Shown here in pieces: positions 43,401 to 51,231 of a DNA stretch of 64,000 nucleotides (positions are counted from its first letter, which is position 1; each line of letters begins with the position of its first letter). The position numbers and the translations under genes were made by a program. Below the pieces are notes generated by a model. That model was not told the origin of the DNA. It was given only the letters and a program-made list of their open reading frames with translations, and made no database searches. Location: positions 1,116,001 through 1,180,000 of the forward strand of contig NZ_BAABBN010000007.1 in NCBI RefSeq assembly GCF_039537985.1. The letters run 5' to 3'. This stretch comes from Litoribacillus peritrichatus (GTDB lineage: Bacteria > Pseudomonadota > Gammaproteobacteria > Pseudomonadales > Litoribrevibacteraceae).

Positions 43401-44232
43401 CCCCTTTTTCACCCTGAACACTGGATTGAAGAGGGAGTCCCACCCGTGAGCCAATCGGAAAACGAAGGTTGAAAGCGGCTTGAGGGTAATGCCTAAGCGG
43501 GGCAATGACCAAGGCGTATTTTTTATCCTGTTTGCCGATGACAATTTCCCCGGTCTGTTTCAAACCGGTGTAATCTTCTGCAAGGTGATAATAATCATTA
43601 CTGCTGTATTGAACTGCGACAGCACCGACTAACTGTTCGTCTTTGAATACTGGCGCAGCAATGAATGCACTTTGATTTTCGTTTTCAATGGTGGTTTGTT
43701 CGTTTTGCCACTGAGACGGAGCGTAGGGCTCGAATTTAGTGATGCGCGTTTCGAGCAAGGTGGTGGCTTGCCGGTACGCAGCAGCAAGCTGGGTATTTTT
43801 AAGCTCGCCGTAATTCAGGTTGGAGCCGAAATCAGACTCCCGTATCACGGTGAATACTATGTCTCCGTTGGGTGAAATTAATATCAGATCGTAGGTGTTT
43901 AACTGTTCTTTTAATTGACTGAGGTGGTTACGAAATTTTAAATCGGTCTGTTGATATTCGTTGCCATCAATGTTTTTTTGAAATGCCTGGGTGAACTCAC
44001 CAAGGGCGTCGGTCATGACTGGCAAGTGAGCCAAAGAAATCACGGTTTGTTCTTTGTCTTTGATGTATTGGTAGATCCACTTCAGCTTTTCATCGGCCAG
44101 AGTGTTTAAGGCATTACTGACTTCATGTTCAACGGTTTGGGTTGCATGATTGGTTACCAGGATGCCTAAAGTGCCCAGGGAAACCAATGTCATTGAAATG
44201 AAGGCTGTTATGAGTTTGGTTTGAATCTTCAT
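40489..44232 (-). CDS. Hybrid sensor histidine kinase (dCache-HAMP-PAS-PAS-HK-REC-REC)
   Basis: 1247 residues. Order: first membrane helix (about 7-27), a large periplasmic dCache-like sensor (about 30-320), second helix (about 322-343), HAMP, two PAS domains with PAC (about 410-660), HisKA with SHDIRVPINGILAI, an ATPase domain with LLKNLVRNAIKYTEAG, QDTGIGIP and GTRLGLSISKKLC, a first receiver with FIDEK, and a second with LMDSQMPEQEG and a YLRKPID Lys. No Hpt domain is present. A Lys/Pro/Glu-rich linker interrupts the ATPase domain, and QAP-rich short repeats join the receivers. It overlaps the upstream binding-protein gene by 4 bp, so the two are co-expressed; the lipoprotein probably presents ligand to the sensor. 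The target is unknown. Confidence 0.92.
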   Translation of the reverse strand: MKIQTKLITAFISMTLVSLGTLGILVTNHATQTVEHEVSNALNTLADEKLKWIYQYIKDKEQTVISLAHLPVMTDALGEFTQAFQKNIDGNEYQQTDLKFRNHLSQLKEQLNTYDLILISPNGDIVFTVIRESDFGSNLNYGELKNTQLAAAYRQATTLLETRITKFEPYAPSQWQNEQTTIENENQSAFIAAPVFKDEQLVGAVAVQYSSNDYYHLAEDYTGLKQTGEIVIGKQDKKYALVIAPLRHYPQAAFNLRFPIGSRVGLPLQSSVQGEKGAGYSVDYDNNHIIAAWRYIPELEWGLVVKLDSEEALASANQLEQQLLILGVIITSLTIGIAIYISRRLTAPLQRLVDTTHRIASGDLSPHKETSSDEIGQLGKAINHMLTVRRSYEQQIAHESKIAQQALKELSIQKYALDQHALVTITDNKGIITFVNDKFIEVSGYSRTELLGQSHQMLTADDQDESVIQSMYQTLSRGQVWHDEICNKHKSGSRYWLDSTIVPYLDDDQHPKNYISIHTEITNKKNTELELLRSEAQLRGMLNSVVDAIIMINEESIIQTINQSALAMFDYELDDILHQNITALMPSSSRLAHSAGMERYLSTGITKVIGATTEVIGLKRNGTEFPMEIFVSEIYIAKQRYFTASAHDLTQRKLNEAKLIEAKNAAQQAAKIKNDFLAKVSHDIRVPINGILAILRLLQNDQLTPEQQQYIQMVRASTESLYELLNDILDFSKIEAGKLELEFIEFDLLNVIGNLAKTLNPLAINKGLELILDTTGIHHPIVTGDPTRVRQLLKNLVRNAIKYTEAGEIIVRVALLEPKKEPQKEPKEKTRTTAPRNTMTPQPEQRIVLSGSVQDTGIGIPVMQQESLFQSLSEADTSLLRKTPGTRLGLSISKKLCHLMKGDLQVTSQLNKGSTFSFELQLQASQTSLTEPPPITLQGLDILIADTNTSHRKVLAIHLQQWGATTHETGDAESTLLAMQEHLNTNGSTNFSVVFIDEKITESDNGVLINIIQSNETFTHVRLILMTSSDNQIIPSDYANHQFDGRLSKPFTQREISSTLRTLLPQPATTLIDQAPLDQAPLKQPSSDQAFIEKSEKAHQPLAEVDYDLGQPCWPESCRVLLVESSQINQAVTHSLIESMNLRCDIAGNGEEAITVLKAALNKAPYDLILMDSQMPEQEGFKTTESIRKGLAGEKHCKCPVIAMSSEAQASIQFDYNRSGMNDYLRKPIDPEELKALLIKWLIPSND

Positions 44233-45599
44233 TTCGCCGTTCCATTGGATGCGGGTCTGGCGGCAGGAGCCGACCAGCTGCCCCCCCAGTCTGCATAAAG
44301 CGATTCAAGGTATCTTTGCCAGGATAAGTTGGACCGATAGGAGGGAAAGGGCAGAGGGCGGATAGGGACGGTTTGGCTCCAGATAATTTTGAATTGACCG
44401 TCGCTCTGAATTTTCCCGATGTGCAGTGGTTTCCATAAATGGTTGTTCATGGCGCTTACCGTAACCTTGCCTTCGGGCGCATTAAAAGACAGCCCTTTCA
44501 GAAATTCATGGACGGTGGAGATATCGACTGTGTTGGCATTGGTTGCGGCCTTGGCCCACAAATAGACGCCTAGATACCCAGCTTCCATGGAGGCGTTGGT
44601 GGTTCGGTGGGCTCCGTATTTTTTCTGAAAGCGAGCGACGAAGGCTTTATTGTCTTGAGTGTCGAGGCTTTGAAAGTAATTCCAGGCGCTGTAATGTCCC
44701 GTCATGATGCTGGTATCGAGCAAGTTGAGTTCGTCCTCGGCAATGCTGAACGACATCACCGGAATATGCTGGTCGAGGGTTGCCAATTGTTTAAAGAAGG
44801 CGAGGTTGCTGTCGCCATTGATGGTGTTGAAAATGATGTCCGGTTGCGCGGCAGAGATCTGATTGATCATGTCGTTAACTCGCTGATCGCCAAGCGCCAG
44901 ATAATATTCTCCTACTATTTGGCCACCTAAGGCGTGAACCTGCTTTTTTATCAGGGTGTTTGCTGCTCTCGGAAAAACATAGTCTGAGGCTGTGAGGAAG
45001 ACACGTTGCCCCAGATTTTTAAGGCTCCACATCACCGCCGGAGAGATTTGCTGATTAGGGGCTGCGCCGGTGTAAATGATGTTGGGGGATTGCTCCAATC
45101 CTTCGTACTGCACCGGATAAAATAACAGGTGGTTGTACTGCTCGATAATGGGTTTGACGGTTTTACGGCTGGCCGATGTCCAGCAGCCGAAGATCACACT
45201 GACTTTTTCATTGAGAATCAGGCTACGTGCGCCTTGTGCAAAGGTTGGCCAATCGGAGGCGCCATCCACCACCACAGGCTCGATTTGTTTGCCTAGCAGG
45301 CCTCCAGCCTGATTGATTTCATCAATGGCCATTAACGTTGCGTCCACCACCGACTTTTCACTGATGGCCATCGTTCCGGTCAGAGAATGAAGAATGCCTA
45401 CTTTAATGGTTTTGGGGGGCTGTTCTTTGTTACAGGCCGATACAAGCAGGCAGAACACCATGATGGAAATGGTTCTGAAAAAGCGCCGGGTCAATAGGGG
45501 AGCCAGCGGGTTATGTTGTAAGGGCCGTTGCCTGCAGTGAGGGTATCTTTGTCCAACCTGTACTTCCGGAATAAGACAATCCGCTAATCCATTGAGCAT
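44229..45599 (-). CDS. Urea/amide-type substrate-binding lipoprotein paired with the hybrid kinase
   Basis: Up to 456 residues. A basic stretch and helix RRFFRTISIMVFCLLVSAC end in a lipobox, so a shorter start is likely: the ATG at 45599 places about 40 unusual residues before it, and an in-frame TTG near 45491 is possible. The mature part is a type I periplasmic-binding fold of the UrtA/FmdD/AmiC kind: KVGILHSLTGTMAISEKSVVDATLMAIDEINQAGG, VIFGCWTSASRKTVKPI, HLLFYPVQYEGLEQSPNIIYTGAAPNQQ. No ABC permease is nearby, and the gene is translationally coupled to a hybrid kinase. A sensory rather than transport role is therefore inferred, for urea or short amides. Confidence 0.87.
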   Translation of the reverse strand: MLNGLADCLIPEVQVGQRYPHCRQRPLQHNPLAPLLTRRFFRTISIMVFCLLVSACNKEQPPKTIKVGILHSLTGTMAISEKSVVDATLMAIDEINQAGGLLGKQIEPVVVDGASDWPTFAQGARSLILNEKVSVIFGCWTSASRKTVKPIIEQYNHLLFYPVQYEGLEQSPNIIYTGAAPNQQISPAVMWSLKNLGQRVFLTASDYVFPRAANTLIKKQVHALGGQIVGEYYLALGDQRVNDMINQISAAQPDIIFNTINGDSNLAFFKQLATLDQHIPVMSFSIAEDELNLLDTSIMTGHYSAWNYFQSLDTQDNKAFVARFQKKYGAHRTTNASMEAGYLGVYLWAKAATNANTVDISTVHEFLKGLSFNAPEGKVTVSAMNNHLWKPLHIGKIQSDGQFKIIWSQTVPIRPLPFPSYRSNLSWQRYLESLYADWGGSWSAPAARPASNGTAK

Positions 45600-45943
45600 A
45601 GTTGAACTGGCTTAAAGTGGGTAATTACTTTGGCGGAGTAGCTTGGAGGGCCAAGGTTTATTCTCAAATTGAAGGGGATCTGACTCGCTTATAGGGGGTC
45701 TTCGAGTTGTGAATAAAGGGTTTGAATCGGTGGGATTGAAAAAATAATTCAATCTTCTTTAAGTGATTAACGAAGTGAATTTCATTGTGGTCGTGAGTTT
45801 AGTCTAATTCGCAAAATGATTGACCTGTTACAGAGAAAAGCACTCATTGTTGCGATAATGTCTCCAGAGTAGCAGGGGCAGATGAGCTCGCCCGGGAAAG
45901 AACGGGCCGTATGGATAGAACCTGCAGGTATGATAGGGAAGCG
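45600..45943. promoter_or_regulatory. Divergent promoter region, with a GTCTAAT word
   Basis: 344 bp between the binding-protein gene (leftward) and the DUF411 gene (rightward). It holds GAGTTTAGTCTAAT at 45795-45808, a weaker match to the word before actP and acs. Otherwise it is AT-rich with no supportable gene. Confidence 0.4.
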
Positions 45944-46462
45944 ATGATGGTAATGGCTAAACGTGTTTTTTATGGATTGTTGGTGGCTTTAAGTGTGTGC
46001 TTGGTAAGTGCTTGTTCGAATGATCATACCCAATCTTCAAATTTAACGACAACCAAACATAAAGCTGCAGCAGAAGCGGTGGTGCTGGACGTTTATAAAG
46101 ACCCGAACTGCGGTTGTTGTTCCAAATGGGTTGATCACCTGAAAGCAGAGGGCTTGTCTGTCGCGGCGCATAACACAAATGACCTTGATCAGTTAAAAGC
46201 CAAATACGGCATTTCGCCAGAAAACAGTTCTTGTCATACCGGGGTTTCCAAAGACGGGTATGTGTTCGAAGGCCATGTTCCGGCGAAATACGTTCGACAA
46301 TTTCTGTCTGAAAAACCGAAAGGGGCGTATGGCTTAGCGGTACCAGGTATGCCGGTTGGCAGCCCCGGAATGGAAATGGGTCAGCAACGAGACAGTTACC
46401 AAGTGATGCAGTTAAACCTGGACGGCAGCACCAGTGTGTATGCTTACGAAGAAGGCTCCTGA
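45944..46462 (+). CDS. DUF411 metal-related lipoprotein
   Basis: 172 residues from the ATG at 45944, which has AGGGAAG just upstream. A lipoprotein signal (VFYGLLVALSVCLVSAC) precedes the DUF411 domain: VVLDVYKDPNCGCCSKWVDHLKAEGL, then SSCHTGVSKDGYVFEGHVPAKYVRQFL and GLAVPGMPVGSPGMEMG. The CGCC pair and the Met-rich PGMPVGSPGMEMG loop are family features. DUF411 proteins are commonly encoded with copper-resistance genes and are thought to bind copper. There is no copper gene directly next to it here, but the bufferin operon lies in the same window. It is monocistronic. Confidence 0.88.
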   Translation: MMVMAKRVFYGLLVALSVCLVSACSNDHTQSSNLTTTKHKAAAEAVVLDVYKDPNCGCCSKWVDHLKAEGLSVAAHNTNDLDQLKAKYGISPENSSCHTGVSKDGYVFEGHVPAKYVRQFLSEKPKGAYGLAVPGMPVGSPGMEMGQQRDSYQVMQLNLDGSTSVYAYEEGS

Positions 46463-46604
46463 TACGGAGATTTTTGTTTATGTATCTGGATAGTCCCCGG
46501 GTGTTTCATTAATGAGTATTTGCGTTTAATACGGATTTAGACGCTTGTTATTGTGGATTACCGCTAAACTAGAAACATACAGGTGTTTTTAGTTAGAGGT
46601 TGTT

Positions 46605-48290
46605 ATGAGTAGGCTTTGTCTGAATGGCTTACTGAGGTTAGTTGGCATATCAATAGGGTGCATGGTTTTTACATTGCACTTAGTTTTTTCTGAGTCTTCT
46701 TTTGCTGAAACTCAAACATCGCCGGAAGTGTCTCTCAAATCTGAGTCTCTCAAGCCCATCAAAGTACAACTGAAGTGGTTGCATCAATTCCAGTTTGCCG
46801 GGTACTACATGGCTCTCGAAAAAGGATATTACAGGGCGTTCGGCCTGGATGTTCAGCTAATAGAAAGAAACCCGGATTCTGTTCCGATTGATCGGTTACT
46901 GAGTGACAACGTAGATTTTGTGGTTGCAGACGCTGGTGTATTGATTTATCGATCTATGGGGGTGCCTGTTGTGGCTTTAGCGGCTGTTTTTCAACAATCT
47001 CCTTTGGCGCTGTTAACACGTAGCGACGTGGGTATTAAGACTCTCGAAGATATGAAAGGTAAGAAGTTAAGAATCAGTCGAGGTTTTAATGATATTGAGT
47101 TGCGCTCTATGTTGGGGACTGCGAATTTAACGGTTAATGATTTTGCTCAAGTAGTCAGCACGCAATCCATCGAAGAATTCATTCAAGGAAGCATTGATGG
47201 CCTGAATATTTACACAACAAATGAACCTTTTAAATTGTTGGAGGAAGGTATTAATTTTCAGGTCTTTCAACCTAAAGATTATGGTGTTGATTTCTATGGG
47301 GATGTTCTGATTACGACAGAAACCATCATCGAGTCCGACCCTGCTATGGTGGATGAATTTCGAAAAGCAACGTTGAAGGGCTGGCGAGATGCAGTTACCA
47401 ACCCGGAAGAAGCAATAGATCTAATATTAAACAAATACAATACTCAGCAAAAATCCCGTGAATTCATAGAATTTGAGGCAAAAGAAACCATTAAATTAAT
47501 TCTTCCTTCTGTGGTGCCTATTGGCTTTATGAGCAGAGATCGCTGGCATAGCATAGAAGCAATATTCAAAAAACAGGGGAAAATGAACCGTGATATAAAC
47601 TATGACAGGTTTATTTATATCCCCCCGGATGAGCGCAGTTTACTGAGTGTGTTGAAACAATATACGCTGGAAATTGCCGCTGGTGGATTGATTTTATTAT
47701 CCATTTTTGTAGCTGGATATATTTGGAATTTACGTATTCAAGTTCAAAAGGCGACCGAAGACATTCGGTTAGCTAAGAACAAAGCTGAAAAAGAAGCGAG
47801 AACAGATACGCTGACCGATCTACCAAATCGCAGGCATTTTATGGAAGTATTTACTCGTGACGTAGAGCAAGCGCAGCGACATGGTTTACCCTTTTCATTG
47901 ATTTTGGCCGATATAGATCATTTTAAAAATGTAAATGATAACTATGGTCATGCAGCAGGAGACGAATCCCTCAAAGAGGTGGGTAAGGTATTACGCAGTA
48001 ATGCCCGTCTGGGAGATTGCTATGCACGGGTTGGAGGTGAAGAGTTCGTCATTGGTTGCCCTAACACCAGCGAAGAACAAGCCAGGCTATTAGCAGAGCG
48101 TCTTTGTAAAGCGTTAGAAAGTAAAGAAGTGATGTATGAGAATAAAAGTTTGCGCCTTACGATGAGCTTTGGTTTATCAAGTCTATCTGGTGAAGAATCT
48201 AAAGACGAGTTATTCAATCATGCAGATGAAGCTTTGTATTCAGCTAAGCAAGGTGGACGTAATCGCGTGGAAGTATACAAAAAGCATTAA
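46605..48290 (+). CDS. NMT1/THI5-type binding domain fused to a GGDEF diguanylate cyclase
   Basis: 561 residues. A signal peptide or anchor (about 10-35) is followed by a periplasmic NMT1-like binding domain (about 50-270): IKVQLKWLHQFQFAGYYMALEKGYYRAFGLDVQLIERN and VVADAGVLIYRSMGVPVVALAAVFQQSPLALLTR. A membrane helix (about 363-383), a short coil and a GGDEF domain follow. The active site is GGEEF at 477-481, and the inhibitory RxxD site (RLGD, 468-471) is present five residues before it. Active, feedback-inhibited cyclic-di-GMP synthesis controlled by a periplasmic ligand is therefore expected. The ligand may be a thiamine-precursor-like, taurine-like or nitrogen compound, judging only from the family. 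Confidence 0.92.
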   Translation: MSRLCLNGLLRLVGISIGCMVFTLHLVFSESSFAETQTSPEVSLKSESLKPIKVQLKWLHQFQFAGYYMALEKGYYRAFGLDVQLIERNPDSVPIDRLLSDNVDFVVADAGVLIYRSMGVPVVALAAVFQQSPLALLTRSDVGIKTLEDMKGKKLRISRGFNDIELRSMLGTANLTVNDFAQVVSTQSIEEFIQGSIDGLNIYTTNEPFKLLEEGINFQVFQPKDYGVDFYGDVLITTETIIESDPAMVDEFRKATLKGWRDAVTNPEEAIDLILNKYNTQQKSREFIEFEAKETIKLILPSVVPIGFMSRDRWHSIEAIFKKQGKMNRDINYDRFIYIPPDERSLLSVLKQYTLEIAAGGLILLSIFVAGYIWNLRIQVQKATEDIRLAKNKAEKEARTDTLTDLPNRRHFMEVFTRDVEQAQRHGLPFSLILADIDHFKNVNDNYGHAAGDESLKEVGKVLRSNARLGDCYARVGGEEFVIGCPNTSEEQARLLAERLCKALESKEVMYENKSLRLTMSFGLSSLSGEESKDELFNHADEALYSAKQGGRNRVEVYKKH

Positions 48291-48320
48291 AAGGAGACAG
48301 GATAAGAAAGAGAAGGTGGA

Positions 48321-48349
48321 GAGCCCTGACGGGCTCACAATAGTTTTTC
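48321..48349 (+). terminator. Probable terminator of the binding-domain GGDEF gene
   Basis: GAGCCC-TGAC-GGGCTC forms a 6-bp stem with a 4-nt loop at 48321-48336. A TTTTT run follows about 8 bp later, so the terminator is weak or composite. Confidence 0.5.
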
Positions 48350-48582
48350 TGCTCGCTTTTTATTTTTATTGTTGAGCGACAATCCTAAGTTTCTGTTTTT
48401 ATTTTTATTGATGAAACCGAATTGTATTTGTTTTTTGTTGTTCTTAGTTAAATAGATAGCTATTGCTGTGCCAGATTTAAAAAAATGAATAAAAACAGAT
48501 GGTTACTTGTTTTTTGTGTTTTGGGGTATTCGGATTAGGTATGGGTTTGTTACTTGTGTTCCATTTTATCAACGGTCTGTTG

Positions 48583-48619
48583 TGTTACCGGGTAACAGTG
48601 GGTGGTAACACTTTGTTAC
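48583..48619. repeat. Cluster of GTTAC palindromes
   Basis: TGTTACC-G-GGTAACA (48583-48597) is a perfect 15-bp palindrome. GTAACA-CTT-TGTTAC (48605-48619) is a second perfect dyad 7 bp later. They lie between two convergent 3' ends, where a promoter operator is not expected. Confidence 0.75.
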
Positions 48620-48693
48620 ACAGGCCTGTGGGTTAATGGTGACATGTTGGTTGATTGGCAAACCGATGGTGCGTGAGGGAAAGCGCATGAGAG

Positions 48694-48727
48694 AAAAAAG
48701 CACTCAAGAGATTGATTGAGTGCTTTT
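48694..48727 (-). terminator. Terminator of the acyl-ACP reductase gene
   Basis: On the minus strand GCACTCAA and TTGAGTGC form an 8-bp stem with an 8-nt loop, followed by six Ts, about 35 bp past the stop codon. The A-run on the other side means it could work in both directions. Confidence 0.88.
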
Positions 48728-48762
48728 CGGTTGATGATGATAGGGATGCGGACCGGAGGCAA

Positions 48763-50865
48763 CTAGCTGGCGGCGGATTTGGTGGTTCTTCTCGGTTTCA
48801 TTTCCAGCACTTTCGGTCGTTGTTTTACTTCCAGCTTTGCTCGTGCTTCTAAGGCAAATTGCCGAATACGGGCAAGATCTTCATCTGAGTAAACACCACT
48901 GACGCCTGAAATAGCGGCCAGTTTCATGCCGTGTTTTAAGCCCATCTGATAAATTTCTTTGACCTTTTCCCATTCAATGTTACGCCCCAGAGTGAAGTTC
49001 TCAAAACGGCCTTCTAGGGCCAGGACTATGGTTTCTGCCAAGCACGCGTAAGCGACGTTTTCAGGTAAGCCGATGTTCTTCATTTGAATGTTGCCGGGTA
49101 ATTCGATTTCACCGGATTCAATCACTAGTACGTCGGGTCGTTTTGCGACTTCACTGGCCGGGATGTCGAGTGGGCGGGCAACGTCTGTGATGACACAACC
49201 GGGTTTCACTTTCATGATGTCGAGGATTTTTTTGCCCGCACCAGACGTTGCCGTTACGATCATATCCATGTCGCTGAGGTTTTTGTTGGCGTTGGTGGAT
49301 AAATGAATTTTGGCTTCCGGTGTTTCGAGTAGAATGTCTTCTTTTAAAGACAGCAGTTTTGCGGTTTCTGGCGCGACTAAATAAATTTCTTCGACGGCTT
49401 TGGCCAATAATCGGGCGCAAACGGAGCCAATGGCGCCGGTCGCGCCTACCACCATCGCATTGCCTTTGACTTTACCTTTCTTGTTGATGTCCACCAAACC
49501 GAGGCGGCGTGCAGCGTCATTGGCGGCCCATAAAGCACCAGAGGCGCTGTAGCTGTTCCCGGTCGTGATTGGCAGTGGTGCGCGTTTTGCTACGGTAATT
49601 CCAGCGTCACCGACCACTTTAGTAAAGGCTCCCAATCCCATGATTTGAGCACCGAGCTTTTTGGCCAACTTGGCCGCAGCTAATAAACGTCGATAGGTGA
49701 ACTCAGGGCTATGGGCCATGATTTCTTTCGGGGTTCCTCCTACGGTAATTAGCCAGCCTTCTGCTTCATCGCCAGTAGGGGACTTAATGCCTTTGACATG
49801 GGAATACACAAATGGCGGCGCATAGGCCATGGCTTTTTCAACGGTGTTCATGACAACTGGCGGCGAATATTGAGCGATGAGGTCCAGTGGTTTCGCGTTA
49901 CGGAAATATTGCTGAGACAGCGGGTGAATGACGAAGGCAAAACGGTTCATTCGTTTGTAACCGGATGGGTACAGAACCCTTGGCTCGGCTTCCAGGGTTT
50001 CCAGAATCTCGAGGTAGTCGTCGTAAGTCAGTTCCCCTTGTTTTTTATTAAGCGCTGCCAGAATCATTGCTTCTATGACATTCACACCCACGTTCACCTC
50101 GAACAATTGCGGGCAAATATCGATCACCATGTTAACGCCTTTTTCGCGTAACAGCTCAAGACGTTGATCTGAAATGGTGGAGGTTAACAGTGTTTTTCCA
50201 GCCAGCTCCTCCAGAGAAAAGTGCTCAATATCTTCGTAGGAACCGGCAATGACGTCGGCCTTTTGGGTGGCTTTTTTGACAATGAAACGGTTCCAGTCTT
50301 TGATTGGCGCTACACTGGGAGAGAGCACATGGGGTGGCGACCACTTGTTGAGTGGGTGGGTGCCTGCTGCGTAAAGCTCCAGAGCTTTTAAGGACGTCAG
50401 CAGTTTTGGTACGCCAAGCTGGATGACCGGGTCTGCAAATGAAAGATTGTCGGTAAATTCGTGCAGGACATTAGCCGCTTTATAATTGGTCACACCATTA
50501 AAGAAGATAACCCGAGAATTGTTAAAAAAGTTATTCTCGGTGATTTGGGTATGCCGTATGGCCCACTCGTTCAGAATGCCTCTCAGCGCTGAACCCGTTG
50601 TGACGGGAATCTTTTTAACCAGGCTTTCCAGTTGTTGTGTGGTTTTTTGAACGAAATTCCGGGTGCCAACACTGTAGTGTTCTCGTACCTTGCCCAAGCC
50701 AATGACGTCAGCTTTATTTTGCCAGTCTTTGATCAGGCGTTCGGCTTTGTCCAGGTCTTTATTGACGCCAAAACGAATGACTCTGAAATCTTGATCTAAA
50801 AATCTTGTTTGGAAGTCGTAGTCAAGCGCGTCACTTCCTAAACTGATGCTTACTACTGTTTTCAT
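48763..50865 (-). CDS. Long-chain acyl-ACP reductase-like protein with a 300-residue N-terminal extension
   Basis: 700 residues from the ATG at 50865, which has CGGAG upstream. Residues about 308-700 resemble cyanobacterial acyl-ACP reductase: FAFVIHPLSQQYF, LGAQIMGLGAFTKVVGD, LPITTGNSYSASGALWAANDAARRLG, the NADPH loop GATGAIGS at about 474-481, NVAYACLAETIVLALEG with Cys608 at the place of the cyanobacterial catalytic Cys, and ENFTLGRN. Cyanobacterial enzymes are about 340 residues. Here another 300 residues precede, with a GSALRGILNEW and VDICPQLFEVNVGVNVIEAM pattern that I do not recognise. Reduction of acyl-ACP or acyl-CoA to fatty aldehyde is inferred. It is divergent from a haloalkane dehalogenase gene. 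Confidence 0.8.
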   Translation of the reverse strand: MKTVVSISLGSDALDYDFQTRFLDQDFRVIRFGVNKDLDKAERLIKDWQNKADVIGLGKVREHYSVGTRNFVQKTTQQLESLVKKIPVTTGSALRGILNEWAIRHTQITENNFFNNSRVIFFNGVTNYKAANVLHEFTDNLSFADPVIQLGVPKLLTSLKALELYAAGTHPLNKWSPPHVLSPSVAPIKDWNRFIVKKATQKADVIAGSYEDIEHFSLEELAGKTLLTSTISDQRLELLREKGVNMVIDICPQLFEVNVGVNVIEAMILAALNKKQGELTYDDYLEILETLEAEPRVLYPSGYKRMNRFAFVIHPLSQQYFRNAKPLDLIAQYSPPVVMNTVEKAMAYAPPFVYSHVKGIKSPTGDEAEGWLITVGGTPKEIMAHSPEFTYRRLLAAAKLAKKLGAQIMGLGAFTKVVGDAGITVAKRAPLPITTGNSYSASGALWAANDAARRLGLVDINKKGKVKGNAMVVGATGAIGSVCARLLAKAVEEIYLVAPETAKLLSLKEDILLETPEAKIHLSTNANKNLSDMDMIVTATSGAGKKILDIMKVKPGCVITDVARPLDIPASEVAKRPDVLVIESGEIELPGNIQMKNIGLPENVAYACLAETIVLALEGRFENFTLGRNIEWEKVKEIYQMGLKHGMKLAAISGVSGVYSDEDLARIRQFALEARAKLEVKQRPKVLEMKPRRTTKSAAS

Positions 50866-51101
50866 AATCACTCCGTTTGACTATTGTTTAGGCCCAGAAA
50901 GGGTCAGGCCGCTGGTTAATTTTATTGTTGTTCATTGATTATATAGACATGAGTTGGAAACGCACTCTTTGGCCTGGATCAATAAATTGCTTAAAAATTC
51001 AACAGATTCTGTTGGGTGGCTTTTATGATAATTTCACTCATGCAAAATTATTAGGAGCGTCTAGTCTTAATATGACCAAAGACTATTAGGAAGGTTCTGT
51101 C

Positions 51102-51176
51102 ATGGAAAGTTATTCAGACAATCACCCATCAGTATTTGATTTAATCACCCAAGCCTATCAACAATTCAGACTGTAA
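51102..51176 (+). CDS. Possible 24-residue peptide upstream of the dehalogenase
   Basis: An ATG with a good AGGAAGG site about 8 bp upstream opens a 24-codon frame (starting MESYSDNHPSVFDL) that stops inside the first unit of a 16-bp tandem repeat. It may be a leader peptide for the dehalogenase gene 55 bp downstream, or the stump of a longer gene. No family is recognised. Confidence 0.35.
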   Translation: MESYSDNHPSVFDLITQAYQQFRL

Positions 51177-51215
51177 CTTTTGAAAATTGTAACTTTTGAA
51201 AATTGTAACTTCTGA
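51172..51215. repeat. Three 16-bp tandem units before the dehalogenase gene
   Basis: TGTAACTTTTGAAAAT occurs twice in tandem (51172-51187, 51188-51203), followed by a partial third unit TGTAACTTCTGA. It ends 16 bp before the dehalogenase ATG, so unit number could change the leader length. Confidence 0.85.
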
Positions 51216-51231
51216 TAGAAACGGGCTTTTC

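Larger units (their letters stand above)
48291..48762. other. Convergent intergenic region with two terminators and GTTAC palindromes
   Basis: 472 bp between two converging genes. It starts with a hairpin (48321-48336) and a short T-run, and ends with a strong terminator for the leftward gene (48694-48727). Between them is a cluster of GTTAC/GTAAC dyads (48583-48619). No gene is seen. Confidence 0.75.

Noticed and set aside
51056..51085. TAGTCTTAATATGACCAAAG as another copy of the actP/acs motif
   Set aside because: Only the GTCT core is shared; orientation and spacing of the half-sites differ from the GAC-N3-GGTCTAAT pattern.
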